Assembly: GCF_048269205.1 (NCBI RefSeq)
Contig: NZ_JBLXJC010000001.1
Location: forward strand, 1,302,001 to 1,366,000
Origin: Emcibacter sp048269205
GTDB taxonomy: Bacteria > Pseudomonadota > Alphaproteobacteria > Sphingomonadales > Emcibacteraceae
DNA: 64,000 nt
Direction of reading: 5' to 3'
How positions within the stretch are numbered: position 1 is the first letter of the stretch; each line of letters starts with the position of its first letter. The notes beneath the pieces were generated by a model that saw only the letters and a list, made by a program, of their open reading frames with translations, had not been told where the DNA came from and did not search any database. Made by a program: the position numbers and the translations under genes. This document shows positions 32,434-41,534 of this stretch, one piece after another.

Positions 32434-33540
32434 ATGTCAGAAGAAGACGAAGAAATTGATGATGATGCCGTAGCTGCTGAATGGGAAGCCATGGCCGCCG
32501 CCGATGATGGTGACGGCGAAGAAGGTATGGAGGACGGCGAAGAAGACATGGCCGCGGCCATGGGAACCGATCGCGTCCTGGATCAGGACGAGATCGACAG
32601 TCTTCTGGGTTTTGACGGCGATGAAGGTGGCGAAGGCACTAAATCCGGTATCCAGGCACTGATCAACAGTGGGCTGGTAGCCTACGAACGCCTTCCCATG
32701 CTGGATATTATCTTTGACCGTTATGTCCGGATGATGTCCACGTCTCTTCGTAACTTTACGTCCGACAACTTCGAGGTTTCGATCGACAACATGACGTCGA
32801 TCCGTTTCGGGGACTATCTGAACAGTATTCCGCTGCCGGCCATGCTGGCGGTCTTCAAGGCCAAGGAATGGGATAACTACGGTCTGATTACCATTGACAG
32901 TAACCTGATCTATTCGGTTGTTGATGCACTGCTTGGCGGCCGTCGCGGTACGGCGCCCATGCGTATTGAGGGCCGGCCCTATACCACCATCGAGCATACG
33001 CTGGTGGAACAGATGCTCGGTGTTATACTCAAGGACCTGTGTGCAGCCTTTGAACCGTTGAGCCCGGTCACTTTCAAGCTCGACAGGCTGGAAACAAACC
33101 CGCGTTTTGCCAGTATCGCCCAGCCCAGCAACGCGGCGTTGCTGATCAAGATGCGCGCCGATATGGAAGATCGGGGCGGGCGTATGGAACTGGTTCTGCC
33201 CTATGCCACGGTTGAACCGGTGCGTGAGCTGCTCCTGCAGCGCTATATGGGGGAGAAATTCGGTCGTGACTCCATTTGGGAAACCCACCTGGCCACAGAG
33301 CTGATGATGACGGATGTTTCCCTGGAAGCCGTTCTTGACGAACAGACGATGACGCTTGGCGAGGTACTGGGACTGGAAATAGGGCAGACATTGATGCTTA
33401 ACGCAGTGCCGGATGGCGACATCGAAATCAAATGCTCTGGCGTGCCCATGATGCGGGGTAAGATCGGTCGCATGGGCCGCTATGTCGCCATCAAGGTAGA
33501 TCAGCTTTATCGCAAACTGTACGAGGAGGCAGGGTCATGA
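32434..33540 (+). CDS. fliM: Flagellar motor switch protein FliM
   Basis: 368 residues. An acidic N-terminal extension of about 45 residues precedes the CheY-P-binding motif LDQDEIDSLLG (about 49-59). The middle domain carries the FliM core with SFRNFTS-like SLRNFTSDNFEVS, and the C-terminal SpoA domain ends with KIGRMGRYVAIKVDQ. It forms the C-ring with FliG and FliN and transmits the chemotaxis signal. It overlaps the next gene by 4 bases. Confidence 0.95.
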   Translation: MSEEDEEIDDDAVAAEWEAMAAADDGDGEEGMEDGEEDMAAAMGTDRVLDQDEIDSLLGFDGDEGGEGTKSGIQALINSGLVAYERLPMLDIIFDRYVRMMSTSLRNFTSDNFEVSIDNMTSIRFGDYLNSIPLPAMLAVFKAKEWDNYGLITIDSNLIYSVVDALLGGRRGTAPMRIEGRPYTTIEHTLVEQMLGVILKDLCAAFEPLSPVTFKLDRLETNPRFASIAQPSNAALLIKMRADMEDRGGRMELVLPYATVEPVRELLLQRYMGEKFGRDSIWETHLATELMMTDVSLEAVLDEQTMTLGEVLGLEIGQTLMLNAVPDGDIEIKCSGVPMMRGKIGRMGRYVAIKVDQLYRKLYEEAGS

Positions 33541-33950
33541 GTATGGAGTTTATACTTGACGGTGTGATCACTCTGTTCATGGCGGTGCTTATCGTATACT
33601 GCATTGTACTGAACGGCAGACTGAAAAAATTTCGCAATGCCCAGGATGAAATGGCGCAGATGGTCATGCAGCTGAATGAGGCGACGACAAGGGCACAACA
33701 AAGCATCGGCACCCTGAAGCAGTCTGTTGGAGACGAAGAAATCAAGTTGGCGGAACTTTTGGATAAGGCCCGCAAGATGGCTGACGAACTCTCTGTCATT
33801 ACCGACGTGGGTTCAAATCTGGCAAACAGGCTCGAAAGGGGGCTTTTGCCGGATACTGATAAAGGCGAAACGCCTGTTAGCAGCGCGAAGATTGAGGAAC
33901 CGGAAGATGAAGAAGACGAGCTTCTGGAAAACCTCAGAAATGTACGCTGA
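33537..33950 (+). CDS. DUF6468-type flagellar operon protein
   Basis: 137 residues. One N-terminal transmembrane helix (about 5-25, ILDGVITLFMAVLIVYCIVL) is followed by a coiled-coil region with QMVMQLNEATTRAQQSIGTL and an acidic tail ending EEDELLENLRNVR. This family occurs between fliM and motE in many alphaproteobacteria; no biochemical role is established. The start overlaps the fliM stop (ATGA) and motE follows after 40 bases. Confidence 0.75.
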   Translation: MSMEFILDGVITLFMAVLIVYCIVLNGRLKKFRNAQDEMAQMVMQLNEATTRAQQSIGTLKQSVGDEEIKLAELLDKARKMADELSVITDVGSNLANRLERGLLPDTDKGETPVSSAKIEEPEDEEDELLENLRNVR

Positions 33951-33990
33951 CGGCGTGATCGACTTCGAAGGAAAGGCTTAGGATAACAAT

Positions 33991-34668
33991 ATGGGCAAAA
34001 TCAGATTTTTACCGGTACTGATTCTGGTGATGGTTCTCTTTTTCGGCTTCAGGGCTTATGACTTTGCTGTCGGCGTGGAGCAGGTCTTTGCCGCGAATGC
34101 CGGGGAACCTGTTCCCGAGATGGAGAATCCCACAGCGCGCGACCTTTCCGATGTTGTCTCAGCTGCCGGAGACAAGGCTGAAGGACAAGCCGATCCTGCC
34201 GGGGAGGCCACAGATACACACATGGATGATGATGAGGGCTTTGTTGCCGGCTGGAGCCGCTCAGAGGTTCAATTGCTTCAGGAACTTTCTGAACGTCGGG
34301 AAGTCCTTGAGGGGAGAGCCAAGGAGATGGACATCCGTGAGAAACTCCTGGAAGCGACGGAAAACCGAATTGACCAGAAAATCGCCTCTCTGAAGAAAAT
34401 CGAGGCCCAGATCCAGGGGCTTCTCAAGGCCCATGACGAGCGCGAACAGGCACAACTCGAGAGCCTTGTGAAAACCTATACGGCGATGAAACCGAAAGAC
34501 GCGGCGCGGATTTTCGATAGTCTGGATATGGATATCCTGATCAATATCATTGAAAATATGAACGAAAAGAAAGTGGCGCCAATTCTGGCCAAGATGTCAT
34601 CGCAAACGGCTAAGGAGTTGACAGTCGAGCTTGCTACAAGGCGCCAGATGCCCGATATCGAGGGATAA
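33991..34668 (+). CDS. motE: MotE-family flagellar motility protein
   Basis: 225 residues. An N-terminal hydrophobic helix (about 4-20) anchors or exports it; a linker and a long coiled-coil follow. The C-terminal block KPKDAARIFDSLDMDILINI then MNEKKVAPILAKM is the MgtE-N-like domain seen in MotE. In Rhizobium, MotE is a periplasmic chaperone for MotC. MotC is not seen here, so the exact partner may be one of the MotB-like proteins downstream. Confidence 0.85.
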   Translation: MGKIRFLPVLILVMVLFFGFRAYDFAVGVEQVFAANAGEPVPEMENPTARDLSDVVSAAGDKAEGQADPAGEATDTHMDDDEGFVAGWSRSEVQLLQELSERREVLEGRAKEMDIREKLLEATENRIDQKIASLKKIEAQIQGLLKAHDEREQAQLESLVKTYTAMKPKDAARIFDSLDMDILINIIENMNEKKVAPILAKMSSQTAKELTVELATRRQMPDIEG

Positions 34669-34698
34669 CAACGGCTTAAGATAGATTAAGGGCGGGGG

Positions 34699-34713
34699 TT
34701 AACCCGCCATTAA
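34699..34713. promoter_or_regulatory. Perfect CtrA-type box upstream of cheZ
   Basis: TTAACCCGCCATTAA matches TTAA-N7-TTAA exactly, 70 bases before the cheZ ATG. It lies within a GGCGGG/CCCGCC hairpin-like inverted repeat. It would put cheZ and the following motility genes under cell-cycle control. Confidence 0.65.
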
Positions 34714-34782
34714 CAGTTGTTCCTTATGCTTGCCCATTACGTTAAATCTTGAAATTTCAGATAATAGTTCAAGGAAAAAGTT

Positions 34783-35424
34783 ATGGGTTCGAATATCGTT
34801 GCGCTCGAGGACAGAATTGTCCATATCCGTGAAAAATTCGGGAATGAGGTTCCCGTGGAAGACGTGTCCATGATTGTGGGTGAAGTGATGGGTACCATTG
34901 ATGGTGACTTGGCCCTTGTGGAGATCCACTTTCAGGACGAACTGCGCGACCTGCTGCAGTTTATCGACAAAGCGAAGAGCGATATCAGCCAGATCCGGCC
35001 CAAAGACCTGAGTGAGCGGCAGCTCCCGGAGGCATCAGACCAGCTCGATGCGGTTGTCAGCGCTACCGAGGAAGCCGCTTCCAGTATTATGGATGCTGCC
35101 GAGGAGCTTGGTGACCTTGCTGCTTCCGCCGAGGGTGAAATGGCTGAGAAACTGGAGACTCTTTCCACGAAAATTTTTGAGGCTTCCAGCTTCCAGGATA
35201 TCACCGGACAAAGGGTGACGAAAGTGGTCAATACCCTGCGCCATCTGGAAGAAAAACTTTCAGAACTGGCCAAGGCAATTGGTGACAACGAAGTTTATGA
35301 AGAAGGCGCCAATGCCAAGGCACCGGAAGACATGGAGGCCCATGAACTTCTGCACGGCCCGCAGCTGGAGGAAACAGCCAACGATCAGGATTCTATCGAC
35401 GCCCTTCTGGCCAGCTTTGATTGA
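34783..35424 (+). CDS. cheZ: CheZ-like CheY-P phosphatase
   Basis: 213 residues, a long four-helix hairpin. The catalytic stretch is FQDITGQ at 137-143, with Asp139 and Gln143 equivalent to E. coli Asp143 and Gln147. The C-terminus DQDSIDALLASFD resembles the CheY-P-binding tail of E. coli CheZ. It ends chemotaxis signals by dephosphorylating CheY. It is first in a group with two MotB-like genes and a TPR gene and follows a CtrA box. Confidence 0.88.
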   Translation: MGSNIVALEDRIVHIREKFGNEVPVEDVSMIVGEVMGTIDGDLALVEIHFQDELRDLLQFIDKAKSDISQIRPKDLSERQLPEASDQLDAVVSATEEAASSIMDAAEELGDLAASAEGEMAEKLETLSTKIFEASSFQDITGQRVTKVVNTLRHLEEKLSELAKAIGDNEVYEEGANAKAPEDMEAHELLHGPQLEETANDQDSIDALLASFD

Positions 35425-35512
35425 TTGTGGCGGAAAATTTGTTTAGGCTAGCGCAAATTATGGTTAACAGACCAGATAATGTAGCCTGAACAAAGGTTTG
35501 GCACTCAACAGT

Positions 35513-36250
35513 ATGGAAATGAAACATCTCGACCTCGAGGAAGACGGGGAAAAACAGTCGGCGAACGACCAGACGACAGGGATTTTCGTATCCCTGTATC
35601 TGATCGTGCTGGCTTTTTTCATGGTGATGAACTCTATTTCCAACCAGGAGGAGAACCGGGTTGCGGCAGCGACCGAAAGTGTGACCCGGGCTTTCAAGAA
35701 TCCTTTTGAGCCGGACGCGGATTTCATTGACGTTACCTCCAGCGCGGACTCGGTTACACCGAACGACGAGTTTTACGACCAAATCCAGGGTGTTTTCGCC
35801 TCACTCGTCGGGTTCGAAGGTAAATTTCCGAGCCAGGGGGGACATATTATTTCGGTGAATTTTTCCGTGAATGATCTTTTCGAACGGGGGACTGCCCAGT
35901 TTCGCATAGATCAACGGGAATTTCTCAATCAGCTTGCTGTATTTCTCAAGACAGGGCGGCAAAGTGACAAAAGGGAAATAGAATTTCTGGTCAGCACAGG
36001 TAAAGACCTGCCGCAGGGGCCCCAATATTGGAAGGACCTGAATATCCTTCGTGCCGGGGCCATTGTTGCAAAACTGGAGGATCTCGGTGTTGCCGGAGAT
36101 CAGATATCAATCGGTGTCGTTACCGGGAAGAAAAACAGGATTACGGTGACCTTTTTCAACCGGGAAAAGATTAATTCCCGGCAGAGCCTGTCCGGTTTCG
36201 ATGATATGCCGGTCAGTGGTCCCGACGCCAGCGAGGAGGGGAGGCCATGA
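35513..36250 (+). CDS. MotB-like membrane protein lacking the channel aspartate
   Basis: 245 residues from the ATG at 35513; a TTG at 35498 is in frame but AAAGG directly abuts it, so the ATG is preferred. One transmembrane helix TTGIFVSLYLIVLAFFMVMN (about 22-42) has the MotB shape but no Asp in the position used for proton flow. The periplasmic part (about 100-225) is a weak OmpA-like domain with FERGTAQFRIDQREFLNQLA. The stop overlaps the next MotB-like gene. Possibly an accessory or regulatory partner of the true stator. Confidence 0.7.
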   Translation: MEMKHLDLEEDGEKQSANDQTTGIFVSLYLIVLAFFMVMNSISNQEENRVAAATESVTRAFKNPFEPDADFIDVTSSADSVTPNDEFYDQIQGVFASLVGFEGKFPSQGGHIISVNFSVNDLFERGTAQFRIDQREFLNQLAVFLKTGRQSDKREIEFLVSTGKDLPQGPQYWKDLNILRAGAIVAKLEDLGVAGDQISIGVVTGKKNRITVTFFNREKINSRQSLSGFDDMPVSGPDASEEGRP

Positions 36251-36954
36251 GCGAGCCTGCCCTGCAAAAAAGCCGCAAGACAGTTGCGGACAGCTGGATG
36301 ATTATTTTTGCAGACCTCCTGGCTCTGCTTTTGACATTTTTCGTGCTCATGTTTTCCATGAATTCCGTTCAGGTTTCCAAATGGAAGGCGGTTGTGGAGG
36401 CACTCAGTGAACAGCTTAATCCGGAACGCGCCAAGGTGATCGATGAGGATTGGGAAAAGGTCGAGACCGCACTTGTTCACAAGGAGCCCGCTCTCAGTTT
36501 GCTCTATCTGAAACGAATCTTTGAAGACAAGCTGCAATATGATCCCATTTTACAGCGAAGCAGAATAACAGTGCTTGATGACCGTCTGGCCATATCACTG
36601 CCGTCGGACATGATTTTCGAACAGGGCAGTTCTGAACTTGGCAAGGAAGCCTATAAGGCGATGGTCGAGCTGGGCGATGCGCTCAGGGATATTCCCAACA
36701 AGATTGTGGTTGTCGGGCATACGGATCTGGAACCTACCAGTGGAGCAAGATATCCCAGCAACTGGGAACTTTCACTGGTTCGGGCGCTGACGGTTGCAAA
36801 AATGATTGAAGAGGCCGGATACGCCAATACGATCGAAGCCTATGGCAACGGCTCGTCCCGCTTCAGGGAGCTGGATGAACAGATTGATCTTGATGAGCGA
36901 TTTGTGCTGGCGCGACGGGTGGATGTGATGATTCACAAGCAGGAAAAGCAATAG
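36247..36954 (+). CDS. motB: MotB-like OmpA-domain stator protein
   Basis: 235 residues. Helix WMIIFADLLALLLTFFVLMF (about 18-37) holds the Asp that MotB uses for ion flow. The C-terminal OmpA-type peptidoglycan domain is at about 110-235 with FEQGSSELGKEAYKAM, VVVGHTDLEP and SLVRALTVAKMI. It overlaps the upstream MotB-like gene by 4 bases. MotA is not in the window, so whether this is the main stator or a second one cannot be told. Confidence 0.82.
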   Translation: MSEPALQKSRKTVADSWMIIFADLLALLLTFFVLMFSMNSVQVSKWKAVVEALSEQLNPERAKVIDEDWEKVETALVHKEPALSLLYLKRIFEDKLQYDPILQRSRITVLDDRLAISLPSDMIFEQGSSELGKEAYKAMVELGDALRDIPNKIVVVGHTDLEPTSGARYPSNWELSLVRALTVAKMIEEAGYANTIEAYGNGSSRFRELDEQIDLDERFVLARRVDVMIHKQEKQ

Positions 36955-36968
36955 AGACAACAGGGCAG

Positions 36969-39935
36969 ATGCGAACCATTGGAATATATAGCGTAAGCAC
37001 GCGTCAGGTCATGACGGTCCTCAGCCATCTCTGTGTCATGGCAGTGATGGCCTTTGTGGTTTTTTGGCAGCAACAGCTCTTTGCCCAGGAGCGTCTGCAA
37101 GTCAGAAATGGGGATCATTTGACCTTTAGCCGCATTGTGTTTGACTGGACCGAGCCTGTGGACTATACGGCCGCCATTGTCGATAACAGGCTCCGTATCA
37201 CCTTTGGCCGGACAGCCGAACCTGATTTCGGGCTGTTGCCGCTGGAGCCTGTCCGTTTCCTCCAGAATCCCAGTTATTCAATTGAGAATGGCCGACTTGT
37301 TGTGACGATGGAGCTGCGTGAGACTGGACGTCTCGAGCATTTTGTCACTGAAAACAAGGTCGTCGTTGATCTGATTGAGATGGCTAACGAGGATGCCTCC
37401 ACCGCAGCAACGGGAGTAAAACCCGTCACGCCGCCGAAAGCGGATAAAGCGGAGTCCAACGTAGTAGCGGCTGCGGCCACAACTAAAGTTCATACGGAGC
37501 AAATCCAAGAAACGGCTGTTGCAGGGAAGACTGGTTTAGCCCTAAGGGTATCCGGTTCAAAGGACCTGCCGATATTGACATTTCCCTGGGATAAGGATGT
37601 AAAAGCGGCAGTATTCATCCGACACAACATTTTGTGGGTGGCGTTCGAGGGCAAAGCTGAGATTGATCAGTCTGCTCTTGCCGGCTGGATTGGCAAAAAC
37701 AGTACTATCAACGGTTTCCGCAAGATTCCACATGATAAAGCCACCATATTTATCTATGAAATGGCCCCCGGGTATTTTGCGAAGGCAACCAAAGACGGGC
37801 ATGCCTGGTCAGTTGCTTTGAGGTCGAACTATTCGGTTGCCATGTTGCCCATCGACATTGGCCAGCAAAGGGGGAGCGGCAAAGGGGAAAACTTTTTCTT
37901 CTCCTATGAAGGTGTCGGCTCTCTGATTACGGTCAAGGACCCGGTGATTGGTGACAGGATTTTCATGGCACCGGCGCAGGAATCTTCCCAGGGTGTGATC
38001 AAGAGGCGGGAATATCCAGAGTTCCGCGTGCTGGAAACCGCCCAGGGAATTGCCGTGGAGCTTTATTCGGACAGGCTCGAGGTCGTGCGCTACAGAAACG
38101 GTGTGGGAATTTCTTCCGATGACGGGTTGTCCATGTCGAGAAGCCGCCTTTCCAGCAAGTTTGTGATGGAAAAGGACGAGACGAAAAAGTCTGAGCAGAC
38201 GGCGGAAGATGTCAGACTCATAGATCTGCGCAGGTGGAGAGAGGGGCCGGACCGGAATAGCGAATTCGATGCTAACCGGCGTGAGCTTCTGTATTCTCTG
38301 TCCCAGACCACAGATGATGAAAGAAATCAGGCGCGCTGGGATCTGGCCAGGTTTTATCTCGGGAATGGCTTTGCCGCTGACGCCTACGGAATTCTTGAGC
38401 TAATGCGCGAGCAGGAGCCAGAGCTTCTGGAAAGTCCGGAATACAGGGCGGTTCTCGGGGTGACGAATATTCTGTTGCGGCGCTATGATGAGGCAGTACG
38501 GCTTCTGACTCATAAGGGCTTGATGACAGAGCTTGACGCCTATCTCTGGCGTTCCGTTGCCAACGGGGCTCTGGGCAACGATGAGAGGGTGCTCCAGGAT
38601 TATAAAAAGGGATCGGACATTCTGTCTCTGCATGAACCCAGAGACAGAGCCAGATTCCTTCTGTCTGCAATTCGGGCGGCTTATCGGAAGGGCGATCTGG
38701 AATTTATGTCTGACCAGATGAAAATTCTCCGCAAATATCCGTTATCTGCCGAGCAGCTGACGGAAGTTGACTATTGGCAGGCGAAACTCACTGAATTGTC
38801 CGGAAGCCGGGAAAAAGCCGAAGGCGAATATGACAGGGTGATCAAGGCCGGGGTGCGAAAGACAAGCGCCTGGGCCAGCCTGGCGCTGGTTAATTCGGAA
38901 CTGGAAAGTGGAAAGATAGCGCCGGCCGAAGCCATTGACAGACTTGAAAAACTTCGGTTTTCCTGGCGCGGTGATGATTTTGAGCTGGAACTTCTCTCCC
39001 GGCTTGGCGAATTGTATGTCCAGCAGAGTGATTACCGGACAGGGCTTGAGACTCTGAGGCAGGCGGCGACCTATTTCAGGGACAGCAAGAAGACCCGGGA
39101 ACTGACCAAGACCATGTCGTCCATATACAGGGGCCTTTTCCTGGAAGGAGGAGCCGACCGGCTTGCGCCGATCAAGGCTGTAGCCCTTTATAACGACTAT
39201 CGGGAACTGACACCGCTCGGTCCTGATGGCGACCTGATGACCCGCCGCCTGGCCGACAGGCTGGTTTCAGTGGACCTTCTGGACAAGGCTGCGGAAATCC
39301 TGGACCATCAGATAAAACACCGGCTGAAAGGGATTGCCCAGGCCGATGTCGCCAGCCGCTTGGCCATGATCTACATACTGGACAGCAGGTCCGACGAAGC
39401 CCTGAAAATTCTCCGTTTCACCCGCCAGGCCCAAACACCGGATGATATCGAACGCCGGCGCCGGATGATTGAGGCTCGGGCCCTGATCGAGCTTGGCAGC
39501 TATGAAGAAGCCGAAGTTCTGTTATCCGATTACAACGGAGAGGAAATCGAACAGCTCAGGTCTGATATCTACTGGAAATCGGAAAACTGGAGCCGTGTGA
39601 TTTCACACAGCAACAAACTGCTCGGAAATCGCTGGCAGTCGGATCAGCCGTTGACTTCCGATGAGCGATTGACGGTGTTGAGGCTTGCTGTTGCCCTGTC
39701 GCTGGCGGAGGAGAACAATGGTCTGGGTACTGTGCGGGAACGTTACATGGACCATATGCAGAATGGAAAATATGCCGATGCCTTTGAGGTCATCACCGCT
39801 CAGCAGCAGAGAAGCGGGGATGACGTCAGGCGTCTGACCCAAAGCATTGCGAGCGTTGATCGCCTGGAGACCTTTATGGACGCCTATCGCAACGAATTCG
39901 CCAGCAATACCGATCAGGTCAGCAGGACCAACTGA
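36969..39935 (+). CDS. Large TPR protein with signal peptide, motility-linked
   Basis: 988 residues, 15 bases after motB and on the same strand. An N-terminal signal-like segment (hydrophobic core about 17-35, cleavage near LFAQ/ER) indicates export. The first 400 residues are a beta-rich region without a recognised domain, with an Ala/Thr-rich linker around 140-175. About 420-960 is a chain of TPR-like helices (ARWDLARFYLGNGFAADAYG, then many further units). Function is unknown; the position suggests a periplasmic scaffold for motor or stator assembly. Confidence 0.75.
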   Translation: MRTIGIYSVSTRQVMTVLSHLCVMAVMAFVVFWQQQLFAQERLQVRNGDHLTFSRIVFDWTEPVDYTAAIVDNRLRITFGRTAEPDFGLLPLEPVRFLQNPSYSIENGRLVVTMELRETGRLEHFVTENKVVVDLIEMANEDASTAATGVKPVTPPKADKAESNVVAAAATTKVHTEQIQETAVAGKTGLALRVSGSKDLPILTFPWDKDVKAAVFIRHNILWVAFEGKAEIDQSALAGWIGKNSTINGFRKIPHDKATIFIYEMAPGYFAKATKDGHAWSVALRSNYSVAMLPIDIGQQRGSGKGENFFFSYEGVGSLITVKDPVIGDRIFMAPAQESSQGVIKRREYPEFRVLETAQGIAVELYSDRLEVVRYRNGVGISSDDGLSMSRSRLSSKFVMEKDETKKSEQTAEDVRLIDLRRWREGPDRNSEFDANRRELLYSLSQTTDDERNQARWDLARFYLGNGFAADAYGILELMREQEPELLESPEYRAVLGVTNILLRRYDEAVRLLTHKGLMTELDAYLWRSVANGALGNDERVLQDYKKGSDILSLHEPRDRARFLLSAIRAAYRKGDLEFMSDQMKILRKYPLSAEQLTEVDYWQAKLTELSGSREKAEGEYDRVIKAGVRKTSAWASLALVNSELESGKIAPAEAIDRLEKLRFSWRGDDFELELLSRLGELYVQQSDYRTGLETLRQAATYFRDSKKTRELTKTMSSIYRGLFLEGGADRLAPIKAVALYNDYRELTPLGPDGDLMTRRLADRLVSVDLLDKAAEILDHQIKHRLKGIAQADVASRLAMIYILDSRSDEALKILRFTRQAQTPDDIERRRRMIEARALIELGSYEEAEVLLSDYNGEEIEQLRSDIYWKSENWSRVISHSNKLLGNRWQSDQPLTSDERLTVLRLAVALSLAEENNGLGTVRERYMDHMQNGKYADAFEVITAQQQRSGDDVRRLTQSIASVDRLETFMDAYRNEFASNTDQVSRTN

Positions 39936-39947
39936 TCTCCAGGCTAT

Positions 39948-40721
39948 CTATCCTGCCGGTATTCCGGTATTGAAGCTCTGGATAAGACTGCCGGCGATCA
40001 GATGCCATCCATCCACCAGCACAAAGAAAATCAGTTTGAAGGGCAGGGAAATCATGACCGGCGGCAGCATCATCATGCCCATGGACATAAGGATCGAGGC
40101 CACAATGAGATCAATGATGATAAACGGAACGAAAATCAGAAAGCCGATCTCGAATGCCCGGCGCAGTTCGCTGATCATAAAGGCGGGGACAACGATCTGA
40201 AGCGGGGTGGCCGCCGGATTCGCCGGCTGTTCTGTGCCCGACAGGTCCAGAAACAGGACGAGGTCCTTTTCCCGGACATGACGCATCATGAAATTATGGA
40301 ACGGCTGAACGGTAAGGTCAAAGGCCTCTGCCTCGGTTATTTGTTCCTCGATGAGTGGACTTATTCCCTGCTCATAGGCATCCTGGATGGTGGGGGCCAT
40401 GATAAATCCCGTCATGAACAGGGCCAGACTGATCAACACAACGTTCGGCGGTGTCTGTTGGGTGCCAAGGGCGCTCCTCAGAAGCGAGAAGACAATGATG
40501 ATTCTGGTAAAAGAAGTGATGACCACGAGAATTGCCGGAGCAAGACTGAGCACGGTCATCAGAAGGATGAGCTGGACAACGCGTCCCGAGAGGCTTCCTT
40601 CTTCCCCGAGATCAAGGCTGAATTGCTGTGCTTCTGCCGGCAGGGAAAACAGGAAAAGCCCGAGCAAGCCAGTCAGGACCAGGGAAAACAGGGCCGACCT
40701 GTTTGTGAATTTTTTCATCAT
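39948..40721 (-). CDS. fliP: Flagellar type III export protein FliP
   Basis: 257 residues. A signal peptide (hydrophobic core about 11-27, LPAEA near the cleavage site) precedes FliP proper: LAPAILVVITSFTRIIIVFSL and RQ-like ALGTQQTPPNVVLISLALFM, then FEIGFLIFVPFIIIDLIVAS. FliP with FliQ and FliR forms the export gate. It is on the minus strand with fliO, apart from fliQ-fliR, which are on the plus strand from 42881. The start overlaps the fliO stop (ATGA). Confidence 0.96.
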   Translation of the reverse strand: MMKKFTNRSALFSLVLTGLLGLFLFSLPAEAQQFSLDLGEEGSLSGRVVQLILLMTVLSLAPAILVVITSFTRIIIVFSLLRSALGTQQTPPNVVLISLALFMTGFIMAPTIQDAYEQGISPLIEEQITEAEAFDLTVQPFHNFMMRHVREKDLVLFLDLSGTEQPANPAATPLQIVVPAFMISELRRAFEIGFLIFVPFIIIDLIVASILMSMGMMMLPPVMISLPFKLIFFVLVDGWHLIAGSLIQSFNTGIPAG

Positions 40722-41029
40722 ACTTTCTCGTCCCCTGTGTCCCGCTCGTCTGTTTGCGGTACGGAAATATCTTGCTCGACAACCAGATCCCTTTCCGTGC
40801 CCAGCATAAGAAGATGCTCTGTCTGGTCACGTCGGACCAGGACAAGCCTGCGCTTGGCGTCGATAGGTAAAATCTCCACAATATTGAGGCGCCGGTGTCG
40901 GGCTTTTGGAGAATGGATGGTTACCCGTGCCGACAACCCCATTCTCTTTGCGGCATAGGCCAAGCCAAAAAGCAGAGCGATAACAAACAGGAGGGCAATA
41001 AGGTACTGACCGTAACTCACAATATCCAT
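40718..41029 (-). CDS. fliO: Flagellar export protein FliO
   Basis: 103 residues: one N-terminal transmembrane helix (YLIALLFVIALLFGLAYAAK) and a short cytoplasmic part with ILPIDAKRRLVLVRRD and a final DISVPQTDERDTGDE. FliO stabilises FliP during assembly of the export gate. Short but typical for the family. It overlaps the upstream FlhB-like gene and fliP by 4 bases each. Confidence 0.88.
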   Translation of the reverse strand: MDIVSYGQYLIALLFVIALLFGLAYAAKRMGLSARVTIHSPKARHRRLNIVEILPIDAKRRLVLVRRDQTEHLLMLGTERDLVVEQDISVPQTDERDTGDEKV

Positions 41030-41361
41030 CAGTTATTGCCCCTTTCCGGGTTCGCGGCCGGCCTGTCATAGCTCTCTTTGTTGAGGTTGACCTCGCCATT
41101 GTAAAGGTAACTCAGGATTTCCGTGACTGTTTCCAATGCTTCAACAGGAATAAGCTCCCCTTCGTCAAACATGCCCAGTAGAGTGACGAGGTCTTCATCC
41201 TGCCGGACCTTTACGCCACTGGCAAAGGCAATTTCCAGAATTTTTTCCGCATTCTCTCCCTTACCGGTCGCCGTAATGCGCGGCACGTTTTCCCTTTCGC
41301 CTTCCTGGCTAAGGGCGACCGCGGTCTGGCGTTTCTCTCGGGGGAAGTTGTCCTTTGTCAT
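41029..41361 (-). CDS. FlhB C-terminal-like protein (FlhX/EscU-type export switch fragment)
   Basis: 110 residues from the ATG at 41361 (MTKDNFPREK); the frame is open upstream but only into the regulatory gap. Residues about 40-92, with KILEIAFASGVKVRQDEDLV and LIPVEALETVTEILSYLY, match the cytoplasmic C-terminal domain of FlhB after the cleavage site. No transmembrane helices and no NPTH motif are present. A full-length FlhB exists at 43920-45032. Such stand-alone copies (FlhX) can partly replace the FlhB C-domain. It begins a unit with fliO-fliP. Confidence 0.8.
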   Translation of the reverse strand: MTKDNFPREKRQTAVALSQEGERENVPRITATGKGENAEKILEIAFASGVKVRQDEDLVTLLGMFDEGELIPVEALETVTEILSYLYNGEVNLNKESYDRPAANPERGNN

Positions 41362-41519
41362 CAATGGGTTTTTCCAGTTTTGATTATTCCTCGTTATTAT
41401 CATGGATAATAAGCACAGGCAGAAAAAAATTACAGTACTTATTATTAACCATAATATATGCTGTTCGTGCCGCAAGTTTGGATGTTTTTTTGCTCGGAAA
41501 GCATTCTCGGGGCAGGAGA

Positions 41520-41534
41520 TTAACAGATTGTTAA
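41520..41534. promoter_or_regulatory. Perfect CtrA-type box between the FlhX-like gene and flgB
   Basis: TTAACAGATTGTTAA matches TTAA-N7-TTAA exactly, 108 bases before the flgB ATG and 159 bases before the divergent FlhX-fliO-fliP unit. A further half-site TTAACCAT lies at 41445-41452. Confidence 0.65.

Noticed and set aside
34691..34708. GGCGGG/CCCGCC hairpin between motE and cheZ as a terminator
   Set aside because: No T run follows, and it overlaps a perfect CtrA-type box, which explains the sequence better.
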